This document shows, piece by piece, positions 18,320 to 28,387 of a stretch of DNA of 64,000 nucleotides (the stretch's first letter is position 1; every line of letters starts with the position of its first letter). The position numbers and the translations under genes are program-made. The notes under the pieces were generated by a model that worked only from the letters and a program-made list of their open reading frames with translations, did not search any database and was not told where the DNA came from. The stretch spans positions 1 to 64,000 of the forward strand of contig NZ_JAIUCY010000012.1 of assembly GCF_020179755.1 (NCBI RefSeq). The letters run 5' to 3'. This stretch comes from Herbaspirillum sp. alder98. Lineage in GTDB: Bacteria > Pseudomonadota > Gammaproteobacteria > Burkholderiales > Burkholderiaceae_D.

Positions 18320-19942
18320 GTGCAACGGAAATTGACGGTGACCTTCCGCCTCACCATCCTGGTGACGGCATTGTGCGCCAGTGTGGTGGTAGTGGCCTGG
18401 TACGGCATGCGCGGCATGGCGTCGAGCAACGAAAAACTGCGTTTCGTCTATGAAGACCGCACCATCTGCCTGGTGCAGATTTCACGCGTGCGCGACATGG
18501 TCTATCGCAACCGCGACATCATGGGACGCGCGCTGATGCTGGCCAACATCCCCGTCACCCGCCCGCCTGACGATGTAGCGCTGCAGCAGCTGCCCCAGCA
18601 AACGGCGTTGCAGGTGATGGGCCAGTTGCAGGCGGCCGATGCCGGCTTCTCCGAGAACTGGAACGCCTACGTCGCCACCCGCATGACCCCGGAAGAAAGC
18701 CGCGCCGCGACCCAGGCCGAACTGACCTGGAAGAACTACCTCGACCAGCGCACCCGCGTGGCATGGGCCATCAATACCGGCGACATCGCCGAAGCCAATC
18801 GCCTGTGGCCGCAGACCACGCCGCTACTGGCGCAACTGGCGACCCAGCTGGCCACCCTCGGTCAATTGCAGGAACAACTGACCCTGGCCGCCTACCAGGA
18901 CGCCGTCGCCGAATATCACCGCCTGCAACGCCACAACCTGCAGATCGCCGCCGCCAGCCTGTTGCTGGGGGTAGCACTGGCGCTGTGGATCATCATCAGC
19001 CTGCGCCGCGAACTGGGCGGCGAACCCGGCTACGCGGCCCACATCGTGCGCCAGATCGCCGACGGCAACCTCGACGTGCCCGTGGCGCTGCGCCCCAACG
19101 ACCGCAGCAGCCTGTTGTTTGCCATGCAATCGATGCGCGAGCGGCTGACCGGCATCATGCAGCAGGTCACCCTGTCGACCCGTTCGCTGGGCAGCTCATC
19201 GTTCGCGCTCAATGCGACCGCGCAGGGACTGGCCCAATCCTCCAGCGAACAGGCGGCCGCAGTCGAGGAAGTCAATTCGGCCATCACCAGCATGAGCGAT
19301 GCCATCCAGCAGACCGGCGAACACGCCCGCCGCACCGATGCCATTGCGATCACGGCTGCAGCCAACGCCGACCAGACCGGCGAAGCGGTGCAGACCACGG
19401 TGCAGGCGATGCGCGGCATTGCGCGCCAGGTGGGGGTGATCGACGATATTGCCTACCAGACCAACCTGCTGGCGCTGAATGCGGCCATCGAGGCCGCGCG
19501 GGCCGGTGAGAACGGGCGCGGCTTTGCGGTGGTGGCCACCGAAATCCGCAAGCTGGCCGAGCGCAGCCAGGACAGCGCGCGTGAAATCAGCCAGATCGCC
19601 CACGAAAGCGTCGAACTGGCCGAACAGACCAGCGCTCACCTGATGCATGGCACCCTGCTCGAGATCCGCGAGGCCTCGCAGCAGATCAACCAGATCACGC
19701 TGTCCTCCACCATGCAGGAAGAAGGCGTGCTGGAAATCAGCGCCGCCGTCCTGCAGTTGAACGAAACCACCCAGCGCAATGCGGCGGCCTCCGAAGAACT
19801 GGCCAGCACGGCAGAACTGGTGGCGCAGCACGCCCGCGAGCTGGGCGACCGGTTGTGCTACTTCCGCATGACTACCGTCGAAGACGGCCAGCGCCAGGCG
19901 CACACCACACAAACGGCGCCAGCCCTGCAGCGCGCACGCTAG
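18320..19942 (+). CDS. methyl-accepting chemotaxis protein (4HB_MCP type)
   Basis: 540 residues, GTG start with GAAGG 8 nt upstream. The first transmembrane helix is at about 10-30 and the second at about 210-230. The periplasmic part between them is helical and resembles the four-helix-bundle sensor. A HAMP region ([13 protein letters not shown]) and then the signalling coiled coil follow, with hairpin tip [28 protein letters not shown] intact. The ligand is unknown. Adjacency to dctA suggests, but does not show, a dicarboxylate link. No CheB/CheR-binding pentapeptide is present at the C-terminus. Confidence 0.92.
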   Translation: MQRKLTVTFRLTILVTALCASVVVVAWYGMRGMASSNEKLRFVYEDRTICLVQISRVRDMVYRNRDIMGRALMLANIPVTRPPDDVALQQLPQQTALQVMGQLQAADAGFSENWNAYVATRMTPEESRAATQAELTWKNYLDQRTRVAWAINTGDIAEANRLWPQTTPLLAQLATQLATLGQLQEQLTLAAYQDAVAEYHRLQRHNLQIAAASLLLGVALALWIIISLRRELGGEPGYAAHIVRQIADGNLDVPVALRPNDRSSLLFAMQSMRERLTGIMQQVTLSTRSLGSSSFALNATAQGLAQSSSEQAAAVEEVNSAITSMSDAIQQTGEHARRTDAIAITAAANADQTGEAVQTTVQAMRGIARQVGVIDDIAYQTNLLALNAAIEAARAGENGRGFAVVATEIRKLAERSQDSAREISQIAHESVELAEQTSAHLMHGTLLEIREASQQINQITLSSTMQEEGVLEISAAVLQLNETTQRNAAASEELASTAELVAQHARELGDRLCYFRMTTVEDGQRQAHTTQTAPALQRAR

Positions 19943-20358
19943 CCCAGGCGGGCGCGCATGGTGATGTGCGGGATGCCCGCTTCCATGAATTCGTCGCCTT
20001 CGCGGGCGAAACCATGGGCCGCGTAGAACGGCTCGGCATGAGCCTGGGCATTGAGCACCACGCCGCTGTCGCCACGGCTGCGGGCAGCGGCCATCAGGGC
20101 CTGCAATACTGCCCCGCCGACACCCTTGCCACGGCCGGCGCGGCGCACCGCCATGCGGCCGATATGCCCATCCGGCAGCAGGCGTCCGGTGGCCACCGGC
20201 GCGCCCTGCTCGTCATAGGCCACGGCATGGATGGACACGGCGTCCATCTCGTCGAGTTCGATCTCGGCCGGCACCTGCTGCTCGTCGACGAAGACTTCGA
20301 AACGGATCGGCTGCGCATGAGCGCGCAGCGCTTCCCAGTTGTCCACGATGATATTCAT
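19939..20358 (-). CDS. GNAT N-acetyltransferase, ElaA/YjcF-like
   Basis: 139 residues. [21 protein letters not shown] is the ElaA/YjcF signature, and [14 protein letters not shown] is the acetyl-CoA loop. [17 protein letters not shown] completes the fold. The substrate is unknown. Its stop codon and that of the convergent chemotaxis receptor share the palindrome CTAG. Confidence 0.85.
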   Translation of the reverse strand: MNIIVDNWEALRAHAQPIRFEVFVDEQQVPAEIELDEMDAVSIHAVAYDEQGAPVATGRLLPDGHIGRMAVRRAGRGKGVGGAVLQALMAAARSRGDSGVVLNAQAHAEPFYAAHGFAREGDEFMEAGIPHITMRARLG

Positions 20359-20389
20359 TGTCTGTTCTCTAACGTATCGGTGCGGCGCG

Positions 20390-20824
20390 CTACTGGCCGT
20401 CGAGTTTCTTGGAAATGTCGAGCCGGCGGATCACCTTGAAGGTCCCCATGGCCTTGGCCACCAGGCGCTCGCCGTTCCATAGTTCGGCATCGCAGAAGCA
20501 CAGCGTGGTGGAACGGTGATAGGTGCGCCCGCGAGCGACGATGGTATCGCCGGCACGACCGGCCGGCTGCAGAAAACTGCTGCTCATCTCGACCGTGGCC
20601 GACGACTGCGCGCCGGCCGCGCCAGCACGCGCCGACAGCCCCATGGCGACGTCCATCAGGGTCATCGAGATGCCGCCCTGGGCCACCTGCCAGCTATTCA
20701 TGAATTCCGGCTTGAGCAGCAATGACATGACGGCTTCATGGCCGTCATAGCGCTCGACCTGCACCCCCAGCGATTCAAGATAGGGATTGCCGTTCTCGAA
20801 CACTTCCTTCAGTGAGTGGCTCAT
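20390..20824 (-). CDS. PaaI-family hotdog thioesterase
   Basis: 144 residues, single hotdog fold. NSWQVAQGGISMTLMDVAMG corresponds to the catalytic HGG(x)xxxxxD region, but the usual His-Gly-Gly reads Gln-Gly-Gly here. The aspartate in LMDVAMG is kept. SSATVEMSSSFLQPA and AKAMGTFKVI complete the pattern. Likely acyl-CoA hydrolysis; substrate unknown. It lies 9 nt downstream of the Dabb gene on the same strand. Confidence 0.8.
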   Translation of the reverse strand: MSHSLKEVFENGNPYLESLGVQVERYDGHEAVMSLLLKPEFMNSWQVAQGGISMTLMDVAMGLSARAGAAGAQSSATVEMSSSFLQPAGRAGDTIVARGRTYHRSTTLCFCDAELWNGERLVAKAMGTFKVIRRLDISKKLDGQ

Positions 20825-20833
20825 CGACGTGCT

Positions 20834-21136
20834 TCAGATCTCGTAGTCCATGCACTGGCGCGCTTCGCGCACGGCGCCGATGAAGGGCTTGATGGCGACG
20901 TGTTCAGGATGGTCCTGATAGGCGTCCAGCGCAGCGCGCGATTCGAATTCGGAATACAGCACCACGTCATAGGTGGCTTCCAGCCCGGGTTGCGCCAGCA
21001 CCGCCTCGAACTTGAGGATGCCTGGCACGATGCCGGCACAGCCGTCGAGCAGCACCTTCATCTTCTGCATGTTGGTGGCACGGTCTGCGCCCTCGGCCTG
21101 GTCTTTCAGTTTCCACATCACGATGTGCTTGATCAC
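20834..21136 (-). CDS. Dabb (stress-responsive A/B barrel) domain protein
   Basis: 100 residues from a GTG start at 21136, which has GGAG 7 nt upstream. The opening VIKHIVMWKLKDQAEG and the YDVVLYSEFESRAALDAYQDHPEH segment are typical of the dimeric alpha/beta barrel Dabb family. No enzymatic role is established for most members. The longer open frame to 21262 runs through a repeat element and is not coding. It pairs with the thioesterase gene in one transcription unit. Confidence 0.85.
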   Translation of the reverse strand: MIKHIVMWKLKDQAEGADRATNMQKMKVLLDGCAGIVPGILKFEAVLAQPGLEATYDVVLYSEFESRAALDAYQDHPEHVAIKPFIGAVREARQCMDYEI

Positions 21137-21218
21137 GCTCGGTCTCCGTTGTTCGAAATTGACGAAGCCGACATGATAAGCCAAAGCGCGCCAGCGCGAG
21201 AGGACGCCCCAATACGAC

Positions 21219-21302
21219 GAAAGACGCTGGGTCCTGACGTTCGTCAGGACGACGGTTCTCAACTAATTCGCCCCGGCGCAGGCCGGGGTCCAGTGACGTC
21301 AC
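21219..21302. repeat. palindromic intergenic repeat, copy A
   Basis: It contains a perfect 9-bp stem hairpin (gtcctgacgttcgtcaggac, 21231-21250) and a second hairpin (CCCCGGC/GCCGGGG, 21271-21288) followed by tccagtgacgtcac. Both modules recur at 34268-34363 in the other order. No transposase is present. It resembles short dispersed repeats of proteobacterial intergenic regions. Confidence 0.8.
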
Positions 21303-21313
21303 TCAGGCGTGCG

Positions 21314-23764
21314 TCAACGCGGCTTGGCGGTCTTCCTTACGGTCTTCGGTGCCGGCTTGGCGGCAGGTTTAGTGACGGATTTGGCCGCCGGTCTTGCGGC
21401 CGCTTTCGCCACCGGCTTTGCTACGGGTTTTGCCTTCGCCGATGCCGCCTTCACCGCCTTCACCGCCCGCGCCGGCTTGCTGCGCGCTGCCGGCAACTTG
21501 ATTTGCTCGGCCTCGGCGCCTTCGCCGACGGCCGTGGTCAATTTGCGTGCCAGGCCGATCACCCGCTGCGGGTCGACCTCCAGCGTGCCGATCAGCAGCT
21601 CGATGATTTCCGAACGCGGGTTGGCCAGCGTCGGCTCGATCATCATCACCGCGGCCGCCAGGGCCAGCGCCCTTTCACGCGTAGCGCTGTCGGGCAACAT
21701 CTGCTGCAGGGCGTTGATCGCTTCGACGGGCGCCACGGCGGTGATGCGGGCCTGCTCCTTGAGCAGCAGCACCCAGTTGGTCTTGGGCGATACGCTGGCG
21801 TGCATATTGGGCAGTTGCGACAGCAGGCGCGCCAGGCGCAGGCTGCGCCGTTCGAACGCGCCGATCGACACCATGCCGGCAATCACGATACGGCACACCG
21901 CCGCCGCAAAGCCGCCCTCGGCGATGGCCGGCAGCGCCGCGGCGCGAAATGCCGCCAGGTCGTGCTGGGCGCGCTGTTGCGCCCGGGCGTCGTCGCTTTC
22001 GCGCGGCGGCAGCCAGGCGCCCAGTCCCTTGGCGCCAAACAACTGGTTGGTCTGCTTGACGTTCTGGGCATCGCGCCGGTCGCGCCAGGCGTTGAGTTCG
22101 TTGGTGATGTGCTGCGCCATGCGCTGCTCGAACTGCTTCCACGGGTCGTTCTCGTCGACCGGCTTGCGGTCGGCCCGGGCCGCGGCCGCCTGCTGCCGGA
22201 TGAAAGGCGCCAGCGGCGAACTGTCGGACCACATCTGGCGTTGCATGCGCAACGGGTTCAGGCGCGTCAAGGCGTCGGCGCTGGCGCGCGTGCTGGCCAG
22301 CCGCACCCAGGGTCGCAGCCAGGTCTTGTACAGGCTGGCATTGATCTCGGACCATTGCGCGATGGTCGAAAACACCGCTTCCTCGTCGCGCCCTTCCGGG
22401 TTGAGGTCGCGGATATCCTGCATCGTGCGATGCTCGTAGTTCACCGTATAGTCGCCCGGCTCCAGGGTGTCCCAGCGCTGGGTCTGGCGGCCATCCTTGG
22501 CTTGCAGCTTCATTTCGTACAGGCCGGGTGGCAGGCTTTCGATCACATCCAGCGAGGTCACCAGCTGGTCGTGTTCCTTCTTGGCCACGGCGCCACCGAC
22601 GAAGATGCCCAGGTGGCCCACGCTCTCGTGCAGCACATAGATGATGGTGCGACCGGCGGCGGCGATGGCGCGTTCGTCGCCCCAGGCGTCGACGATCCAG
22701 TTCAACGCCTGCGGCGGCGGCGTGATGTTGTCGCCCCACGACGCAAACACCACGATGGGCGCGGTGATGTTGCGCAGGTCGATCGCCTGGCCGTGCGCCA
22801 TCACTTCGCCACGCGCCAGCTTGTTGCCCACGAACAGGTTCTCGACGATCGATTCGATCTCGGCGCCGGTCATGCGGAAGAAGCCGCCCCACCAGCGCTC
22901 GAACTCAAGGAAGCGCTCGGCTTCGGTATCGACCCCGGCCCACAGGTTGTAGTACTTGTTCCACCAGGTATTGGCGGGATTGAGCTTCTCGAAATTCTCG
23001 ACCAGCGTGGCGCCATCGAAACGGTCGGCCCCCATGTCGGCCGATAGCGACGCCAGCCAGGTGCCGCCCAGCGATGCACCGCTGTATCGCATCGGATTGA
23101 GCTTGCTGCTGCCGGCCCAGTACGACGCCGGCGCGCCCACCATCATCAGCGGGCCGAACAATTCCGGACGCACGGCATCGACCGTCATCATGGCCCAGCC
23201 GGCCTGGCAGTTGCCGATCACCACCGGCTTGGCCGGGCATTGCGGATGACGGGCAATGATCTCTTCCAGGAAGCGCGCCTCGGCGTCCATCACCGTGGTC
23301 AATGTCTGGCCGTCCTCGGGTTCGGGACGGAAGGTGGCGAAATAGACGGTATGCCCGGCCTTCATCGCCATGCCCACTTCCGAGTCGAACTTGAAGCCGC
23401 CGATGCCGGGGCCGTGACCGGCGCGCGGATCGACCACCAGCAGCGGCCGCGCCGCCGGATTGGCCGGCAGGCTGGCTGGTGGCTGCAGCCGCAACAACGC
23501 GTAGTTGCAGGGCTGCGGCAAATCGTGGCCGTCCAGAATGAGTTCGTGACCGAACTTGAGCAACGGCGGCGTTCCCTCCTCGAGGTGGCTCAGGTAGGCG
23601 TTGCCGCGATCGAGCAAGGTGTCGAGGAACAGAAAAGTGCGCTGGACCGAATCGGTCAGGTAGGCGTCCAACCCGCCCCATGCCGGCGCCAGGGTCGGCG
23701 CTGCGGCTGACGCTGTAGACGAATTGGCAACGGTGGCGCCAACGGGTTTCTTGCGACTTGCCAT
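21314..23764 (-). CDS. DUF3141 protein, PHA-synthase-like alpha/beta hydrolase with histone-like tail
   Basis: 816 residues. The ATG at 23764 has GGGAGGAAAC just before it; the longer frame to 23848 is not supported. Residues ~100-390 form an alpha/beta hydrolase core in which GNCQAG (C186) takes the nucleophile-elbow position as a Cys lipase box, as in polyhydroxyalkanoate synthases. VVFASWGDNITPP and HESVGHLGIFVGG could supply the aspartate and histidine. A large helical region follows. The last ~70 residues are a Lys/Ala/Pro repeat tail (PAKAVKAVK-type, AKPVAKPVAKAA) like PhaF or histone H1. The function is unproven; a polyester granule link is inference. Confidence 0.82.
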   Translation of the reverse strand: MASRKKPVGATVANSSTASAAAPTLAPAWGGLDAYLTDSVQRTFLFLDTLLDRGNAYLSHLEEGTPPLLKFGHELILDGHDLPQPCNYALLRLQPPASLPANPAARPLLVVDPRAGHGPGIGGFKFDSEVGMAMKAGHTVYFATFRPEPEDGQTLTTVMDAEARFLEEIIARHPQCPAKPVVIGNCQAGWAMMTVDAVRPELFGPLMMVGAPASYWAGSSKLNPMRYSGASLGGTWLASLSADMGADRFDGATLVENFEKLNPANTWWNKYYNLWAGVDTEAERFLEFERWWGGFFRMTGAEIESIVENLFVGNKLARGEVMAHGQAIDLRNITAPIVVFASWGDNITPPPQALNWIVDAWGDERAIAAAGRTIIYVLHESVGHLGIFVGGAVAKKEHDQLVTSLDVIESLPPGLYEMKLQAKDGRQTQRWDTLEPGDYTVNYEHRTMQDIRDLNPEGRDEEAVFSTIAQWSEINASLYKTWLRPWVRLASTRASADALTRLNPLRMQRQMWSDSSPLAPFIRQQAAAARADRKPVDENDPWKQFEQRMAQHITNELNAWRDRRDAQNVKQTNQLFGAKGLGAWLPPRESDDARAQQRAQHDLAAFRAAALPAIAEGGFAAAVCRIVIAGMVSIGAFERRSLRLARLLSQLPNMHASVSPKTNWVLLLKEQARITAVAPVEAINALQQMLPDSATRERALALAAAVMMIEPTLANPRSEIIELLIGTLEVDPQRVIGLARKLTTAVGEGAEAEQIKLPAARSKPARAVKAVKAASAKAKPVAKPVAKAAARPAAKSVTKPAAKPAPKTVRKTAKPR

Positions 23765-23891
23765 GTTTCCTCCCCAGGAATGTATGTCTTCATCATACGG
23801 AGAAAGATCACGGCGAATCTCACGATCTCTGCGACAATGGAACCGCATTTCACGCTATTGAAAACAAGACAATTGCATGGGAGGAATCTTC

Positions 23892-24761
23892 ATGGAACTA
23901 AGCAGTCTGGTCGACCAGCCGGGAAAATTGCCCACGGTTCCCAAAGTGGTCCAGCAACTGATTGCCAGTTTCAACGCCGAAGATGTATCGGCCAGCGACA
24001 TCGCGCGCCAGATCGCCACCGATCCGGCGCTCTCGGCAAAACTGCTGCGGCTGGCCAATTCGGCTTTCTTCCACGTCTCGCGTACGGTCGGCACGGTCGA
24101 CGACGCGCTGCGCATGCTGGGCTTCGTGATGGTGCGCAACCTGGTGCTGGGACAAGGCATGGTGGCCGCCTTCAAGAACACGCGCGGCATGGACCTGCAG
24201 CAGTTCTGGCGTTACAACCTGTACACCGCCGTGGCGGCCCGCTGGCTCGCCATGCATGCCGGCGAACCCGGCGAAGACAATGGCGACGCCGTCTTCACGG
24301 TGGGCATGATGCACGGCATCGGCCAATTGCAATTGCATGCGGTGGCCGCCGCCGAAGTAGCGCCCCTGGACAAGCAGATCAACGTGCTCGATACGGCGCG
24401 CGCGGCCAGCGAAAAAGAACGCTGGGGTTTTCATTACGCCGACGTCTCGGCGGCGCTGGCGCAGATCTGGCATTTTCCACCCGCGTTGGCCGCCGCCCTG
24501 AAGGCCGTGCCCGAGCCACTCGAGGGCAAGCTCGATCGCGCCGCCGGCTGGGTGCACCTGGGGGCATGGATGGCGCGCGTGGAGGTATTGAAGCTGGATG
24601 ACGAAGCTGCCCGCGCCAGCTATCCGGTGCAAGTGGGCAAGAAGCTCGACGTCGATCCGGCCTGGGCGCCGGTGATGGTCAAGCACGCAGCGGACAAGGC
24701 CGATCAGGCCATGCCGCCGCTCAAGGAATTATCGGCAGGGCTGGACGCCATGCTGGAATAG
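23892..24761 (+). CDS. HDOD domain signalling protein
   Basis: 289 residues. The ATG at 23892 has GGGAGG upstream at good spacing. The HDOD fold is recognised from LPTVPKVVQQLIA, DIARQIATDPALSAKLLRLANSAFF and the helix with TVGTVDDALRMLGFVMVRNLVLG. The HD catalytic residues are degenerate, as expected for HDOD proteins, which act as scaffolds in signalling, motility or c-di-GMP circuits. The following 65-residue gene is 53 nt downstream and may be co-transcribed. Confidence 0.88.
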   Translation: MELSSLVDQPGKLPTVPKVVQQLIASFNAEDVSASDIARQIATDPALSAKLLRLANSAFFHVSRTVGTVDDALRMLGFVMVRNLVLGQGMVAAFKNTRGMDLQQFWRYNLYTAVAARWLAMHAGEPGEDNGDAVFTVGMMHGIGQLQLHAVAAAEVAPLDKQINVLDTARAASEKERWGFHYADVSAALAQIWHFPPALAAALKAVPEPLEGKLDRAAGWVHLGAWMARVEVLKLDDEAARASYPVQVGKKLDVDPAWAPVMVKHAADKADQAMPPLKELSAGLDAMLE

Positions 24762-24814
24762 CAACCGCAACAAGAAGCACGGCAACAAGCAACATAGCGA
24801 CAAGGACGCACATC

Positions 24815-25012
24815 ATGGCCAAGAAAGAAAAGCTCGATCCCGAAACCGAAGCACTGATCAAGTGGTGCACAGAAGTCGAAACCTTCCTGGTCGCCGCCGG
24901 CGCCACCCTGGCGCAGGCGCAGGACCACATCGAAGAACAGGTCGAATGGTTCACCGACCAGTTCTACGACGGGCTCACGCCTGAGGAAGCGGCCAACGAG
25001 GCACTGCTCTAA
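24815..25012 (+). CDS. small acidic conserved hypothetical protein
   Basis: 65 residues, mostly helical and acidic ([48 protein letters not shown]). No signal peptide or motif is recognised. The ATG has AAGGACGCACATC upstream. Its last 38 nt overlap the 3' end of cobQ on the other strand. It probably belongs with the HDOD gene. Function unknown. Confidence 0.75.
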   Translation: MAKKEKLDPETEALIKWCTEVETFLVAAGATLAQAQDHIEEQVEWFTDQFYDGLTPEEAANEALL

Positions 25013-26450
25013 GCGCCTCCAGCAAAGGTCGGGTGGAGTCGGCCAGGCGCTCCAGGCTTTGCTCGCGCAACTGATCCAGATCGACTGCAGCCACCCCGTC
25101 CAGACCGGCCCACGCCATCAACGCCGCGAACGCTTCGGGCGTGTCGAACATGCCGTGCAGGTAACTGCCCAGCACCTGTCCGTCCGCCGAGTGCGCGCCT
25201 TCGTCACGTCCGTCGATGACGAAGGCCGGGCGCATCATGGCCGCACCCTGCGACACGCCCATGTGAATTTCATAGCCGCGCACGCCCGCCTGGCCGGCGC
25301 CGAACGCGCAATGGCCGCTCACCTGCAGCAGTTGCTTGTCGCGCGTGAGTTCGGTGCGCATCTCCAGCACGCCCAGGCCTTCGGTGCTGCCGGCGACGCC
25401 TTCGACCCCATGCGGATCATCCACCGATTCGCCCAGCATCTGGAAGCCGCCGCAAATGCCGATCACCTTGCCGCCATAGCGCAGGTGACGCGCGATGGCT
25501 GCCGGCCAGCCCTGCTGGCGCAACCAGGCCAGGTCGCCGCGGGTGTTCTTGCTGCCCGGCAGGATGATCAGGTCGGCCGCCGGTATCGGGCGGTTGGCGC
25601 CGATGAATTGCAGGTCGATGTCCGGGTGCGCCCGCAAGGCGTCGAAGTCGGTATGGTTGCTGATGCGGGGCGGCGTCGGCACCAGCACCCGAAAGGCGCC
25701 GCGCTGGCCCTGGCTGGACTGGATCGCATCTTCGGCGTCGAGCTGCAGCCCGTGCAGGTAAGGCAGCACTGCCAGCACCGGCTTGCCGGTGCGCTGTTCC
25801 AGCCAGTCCAGGCCCGGTTGCAGCAGGCTGAGGTCGCCCCGGAAGCGGTTGATGACGAAGCCGACCACCCGCGCCCGTTCGCTGTCCGAGAGGCAATCGA
25901 GGGTGCCGGTCAGGTGCGCGAACACGCCGCCACGGTCGATGTCGGCGACGATGATCACCGGGCAATCGACCGCCTCGGCGAACCCCATGTTGGCGATATC
26001 GCGCGCCCGCAGGTTGATCTCGGCCGGGCTGCCCGCGCCCTCGACGATGATCACCTGGTATTGCTGGCGCAATCGCTGATACGACGCCAGCACCGCGTGC
26101 ATGGCTTCGGTCTTGTAGCGATGGTAATCACGCGCGTTCATGTCGGCCCGCACCCGGCCATGCACGATCACCTGCGCCCCGGTGTCGCTGGAGGGCTTGA
26201 GCAGGATCGGGTTCATGTCGGTATGCGGCGCGATGCCGGCCGCCTGCGCCTGCAAGGCTTGCGCCCGGCCGATCTCGCCGCCGTCGGCGGTGACTGCGCT
26301 GTTGAGCGCCATGTTCTGCGGCTTGAAGGGCGCCACCGCCACCCCGTCGCGCATCAACAGGCGGCACAGGGCCGCCCCCAGCGTGCTCTTGCCGGCGTCC
26401 GACGTGGTGCCCTGGATCATCAGGGTATGAAAGGGAAAATCAAGCGCCAT
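24975..26450 (-). CDS. cobQ: cobyric acid synthase
   Basis: 491 residues. It amidates side chains b, d, e and g of adenosylcobyrinic acid a,c-diamide using glutamine and ATP. The N-terminal BioD-like domain has [13 protein letters not shown] and [11 protein letters not shown]. The C-terminal type-I glutaminase-like domain has the nucleophile region [11 protein letters not shown] and the SYLHGMFD histidine. The start ATG 26450 overlaps the upstream cobD gene by 11 nt. It is the last gene of the cobalamin operon. Confidence 0.94.
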   Translation of the reverse strand: MALDFPFHTLMIQGTTSDAGKSTLGAALCRLLMRDGVAVAPFKPQNMALNSAVTADGGEIGRAQALQAQAAGIAPHTDMNPILLKPSSDTGAQVIVHGRVRADMNARDYHRYKTEAMHAVLASYQRLRQQYQVIIVEGAGSPAEINLRARDIANMGFAEAVDCPVIIVADIDRGGVFAHLTGTLDCLSDSERARVVGFVINRFRGDLSLLQPGLDWLEQRTGKPVLAVLPYLHGLQLDAEDAIQSSQGQRGAFRVLVPTPPRISNHTDFDALRAHPDIDLQFIGANRPIPAADLIILPGSKNTRGDLAWLRQQGWPAAIARHLRYGGKVIGICGGFQMLGESVDDPHGVEGVAGSTEGLGVLEMRTELTRDKQLLQVSGHCAFGAGQAGVRGYEIHMGVSQGAAMMRPAFVIDGRDEGAHSADGQVLGSYLHGMFDTPEAFAALMAWAGLDGVAAVDLDQLREQSLERLADSTRPLLEALRAVPRWPLPQA

Positions 26451-27447
26451 GCGTGCTCCAGCCTGCCAATGCAAGGTCGAGGCGCTGCCAGCCGGCTTCA
26501 TCCGGTGGCAGGCCGATGCGTATGCCACCCGCGCCCCGCACGAACAGGCGCACCCAGATGCCCTGCTGCGCCAGGTAGTCATGCAATTGTTCGGCCCGGG
26601 GCTCGGGCCACCATTGGTACAAGGCGCTGCCATTGGCCGTGATGCCATGGCGCGCCAGCAATGCCTGCAACCGCACGCCCTCGTGCTGCAGGCGGGCCAG
26701 CGTGGCCTGCTGCCAGGCGCGGTCATTGAGCGCGGCGGTGCCGATCTGCTGGGCGGCAGCACTGACCGTCCATGGCCCCAGCCAGTCGGCCAATTGCGCC
26801 AGCAGCGACGGCTCGCCCGCGACGAAACCCAGGCGCAGTCCCGCCAGTCCGAAAAACTTGCCGATGGAGCGCAGGACGATCAATCCGGGCCGCCCGGCAT
26901 CGGCGGCCACGCTACGCGCCGGCTGGGTGTCGCCGAAGGCTTCGTCGACCACCAGCCAGCCGCCGACTGCTGCCAGCAGTTCGGCCCAGCGCAGCAGTTG
27001 CGCCCGCTCCACCACGGCGCCGGTGGGATTATTGGGATTGCACAGCACCAGCACGTCGCACTCGCCCGCGGCCACTGCCGCATCCAGCGCGTCGTAGGCC
27101 ACCTCGCGCACCGCATGGCCGGCGCGCTGCCAGCCGTGGGCATGCTCGGCATAGATGGGAGCGGCCACGGTCACGCGGGCGCAGCCGATCTGCCTGCGCA
27201 GTTGCGGCAAGGCCTGGATCGCCGCCTGGCTGCCGGCCACCGGCAGCATCTGCGGCGCGCCGTAATAGCCGCAGGCCGCGCGTTCCAGTTCGACGGCGGG
27301 TTCGGGCAGGCGATGCCAGAGCTGCGGCGACAAGGCCGGCGCCGGATAGCACTGCGGATTGATGCCGGTCGACAGGTCCAGCCACTCTGCGCGCGGTCGG
27401 CCGTAATGGGCTGCGGCGTGGTTCAGGTTGCCGCCGTGTTCAAGCAT
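26440..27447 (-). CDS. cobD: L-threonine-O-3-phosphate decarboxylase (aminotransferase fold)
   Basis: 335 residues. PLP enzyme that makes (R)-1-amino-2-propanol phosphate, the linker of the nucleotide loop. The PLP lysine is in [22 protein letters not shown] and DEAFGD are also present. The opening [13 protein letters not shown] and DLSTGINPQ are hallmarks of CobD (Salmonella) / CobC (Pseudomonas denitrificans). It overlaps cbiB by 8 nt and cobQ by 11 nt. Confidence 0.92.
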   Translation of the reverse strand: MLEHGGNLNHAAAHYGRPRAEWLDLSTGINPQCYPAPALSPQLWHRLPEPAVELERAACGYYGAPQMLPVAGSQAAIQALPQLRRQIGCARVTVAAPIYAEHAHGWQRAGHAVREVAYDALDAAVAAGECDVLVLCNPNNPTGAVVERAQLLRWAELLAAVGGWLVVDEAFGDTQPARSVAADAGRPGLIVLRSIGKFFGLAGLRLGFVAGEPSLLAQLADWLGPWTVSAAAQQIGTAALNDRAWQQATLARLQHEGVRLQALLARHGITANGSALYQWWPEPRAEQLHDYLAQQGIWVRLFVRGAGGIRIGLPPDEAGWQRLDLALAGWSTHGA

Positions 27448-28387
27448 GGGACACTCCCAGACAGACCAGCGTGACCAGGCACACCAGCGCCAGCCACAAT
27501 GCCGTCACGCCAGCCACCAGGCGCCACGCCCGCACGATATCAGCGCCTTGCGCCGGCGGCCCCGCGCCCAGTATCCCGCGCTGTTCAATCTCACCCTCAT
27601 AGACCGCAGCGCCCCCCACCGTCACGCCCAGCGCGCCGGCGCCGGCGGCCATCACCGGACCGGCATTGGGACTGCTCCAGGCCGGCGCCTGCGTCTTCCA
27701 GCAGGCCAGCGCGCGGCGGCGGTCGCCCAGCCAGGCATACGACCAGGCGGTGAGTCGCGCCGGCGCCCAGTTGAGCACATCGTCGATGCGCGCGGCGGCC
27801 CAGCCGAAATGCAGGAAGCGCGTATTGCGATAGCCCCACATGGCGTCCAGCGTATTGGACAGGCGAAACAGCAAGGCCCCCGGCCCGCCTGCCACCAGGA
27901 ACCAGAAGAGCGTGCCGAACACGGCATCGTTGCCGTTTTCCAGCAACGACTCGACCCCGGCCTTGGCCAGATCGCCGGCGTCGGCGGCGCCGGTATCGCG
28001 ACTGACGATATAGGAAGTCAATCGACGCGCCTGCGCCAGGTCGCCGGCGGCCAGCGCCCGCGCAATCGGTACGGTATGGTCGCGCAGGCTGCGCAGGCCG
28101 AGGCAGAAGTACAGCAGCAGCGCATGCAGCAATGCCGCCAGCCACCACGGCGCCGCGCTGACCAGCCAGTCGGCCAGCAGCACTGCCGGCAGCACCGCCA
28201 CCGACCACGCCAGGATGCCGCGCAGGCGTCGCGCCACATGGCGATTGAGCCGGCTCTCGATGGCCCCGGCCATTCGTCCGAAACCGACCAGCGGATGCCA
28301 GCGCCGGGTCTCGCCCAGCAGCAGGTCGAGCGCAATGCCGGCGGCCATCAGCAGCGCCAGCCAGGGCCAGGCGATGTTGCTCAGCAT
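27440..28387 (-). CDS. cbiB: adenosylcobinamide-phosphate synthase
   Basis: 315 residues with several membrane helices ([50 protein letters not shown]). It attaches aminopropanol (phosphate) to cobyric acid. Family motifs [46 protein letters not shown] and [21 protein letters not shown] are present. The ATG at 28387 overlaps the cobU stop; the longer frame to 28444 lies inside cobU. Confidence 0.93.
   Translation of the reverse strand: MLSNIAWPWLALLMAAGIALDLLLGETRRWHPLVGFGRMAGAIESRLNRHVARRLRGILAWSVAVLPAVLLADWLVSAAPWWLAALLHALLLYFCLGLRSLRDHTVPIARALAAGDLAQARRLTSYIVSRDTGAADAGDLAKAGVESLLENGNDAVFGTLFWFLVAGGPGALLFRLSNTLDAMWGYRNTRFLHFGWAAARIDDVLNWAPARLTAWSYAWLGDRRRALACWKTQAPAWSSPNAGPVMAAGAGALGVTVGGAAVYEGEIEQRGILGAGPPAQGADIVRAWRLVAGVTALWLALVCLVTLVCLGVSHA

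Noticed and set aside
20834..21262. Longer start of the Dabb gene reaching 21262
   Set aside because: The extension reads through the palindromic repeat and has no similarity to the family; the GTG at 21136 has a proper ribosome site.
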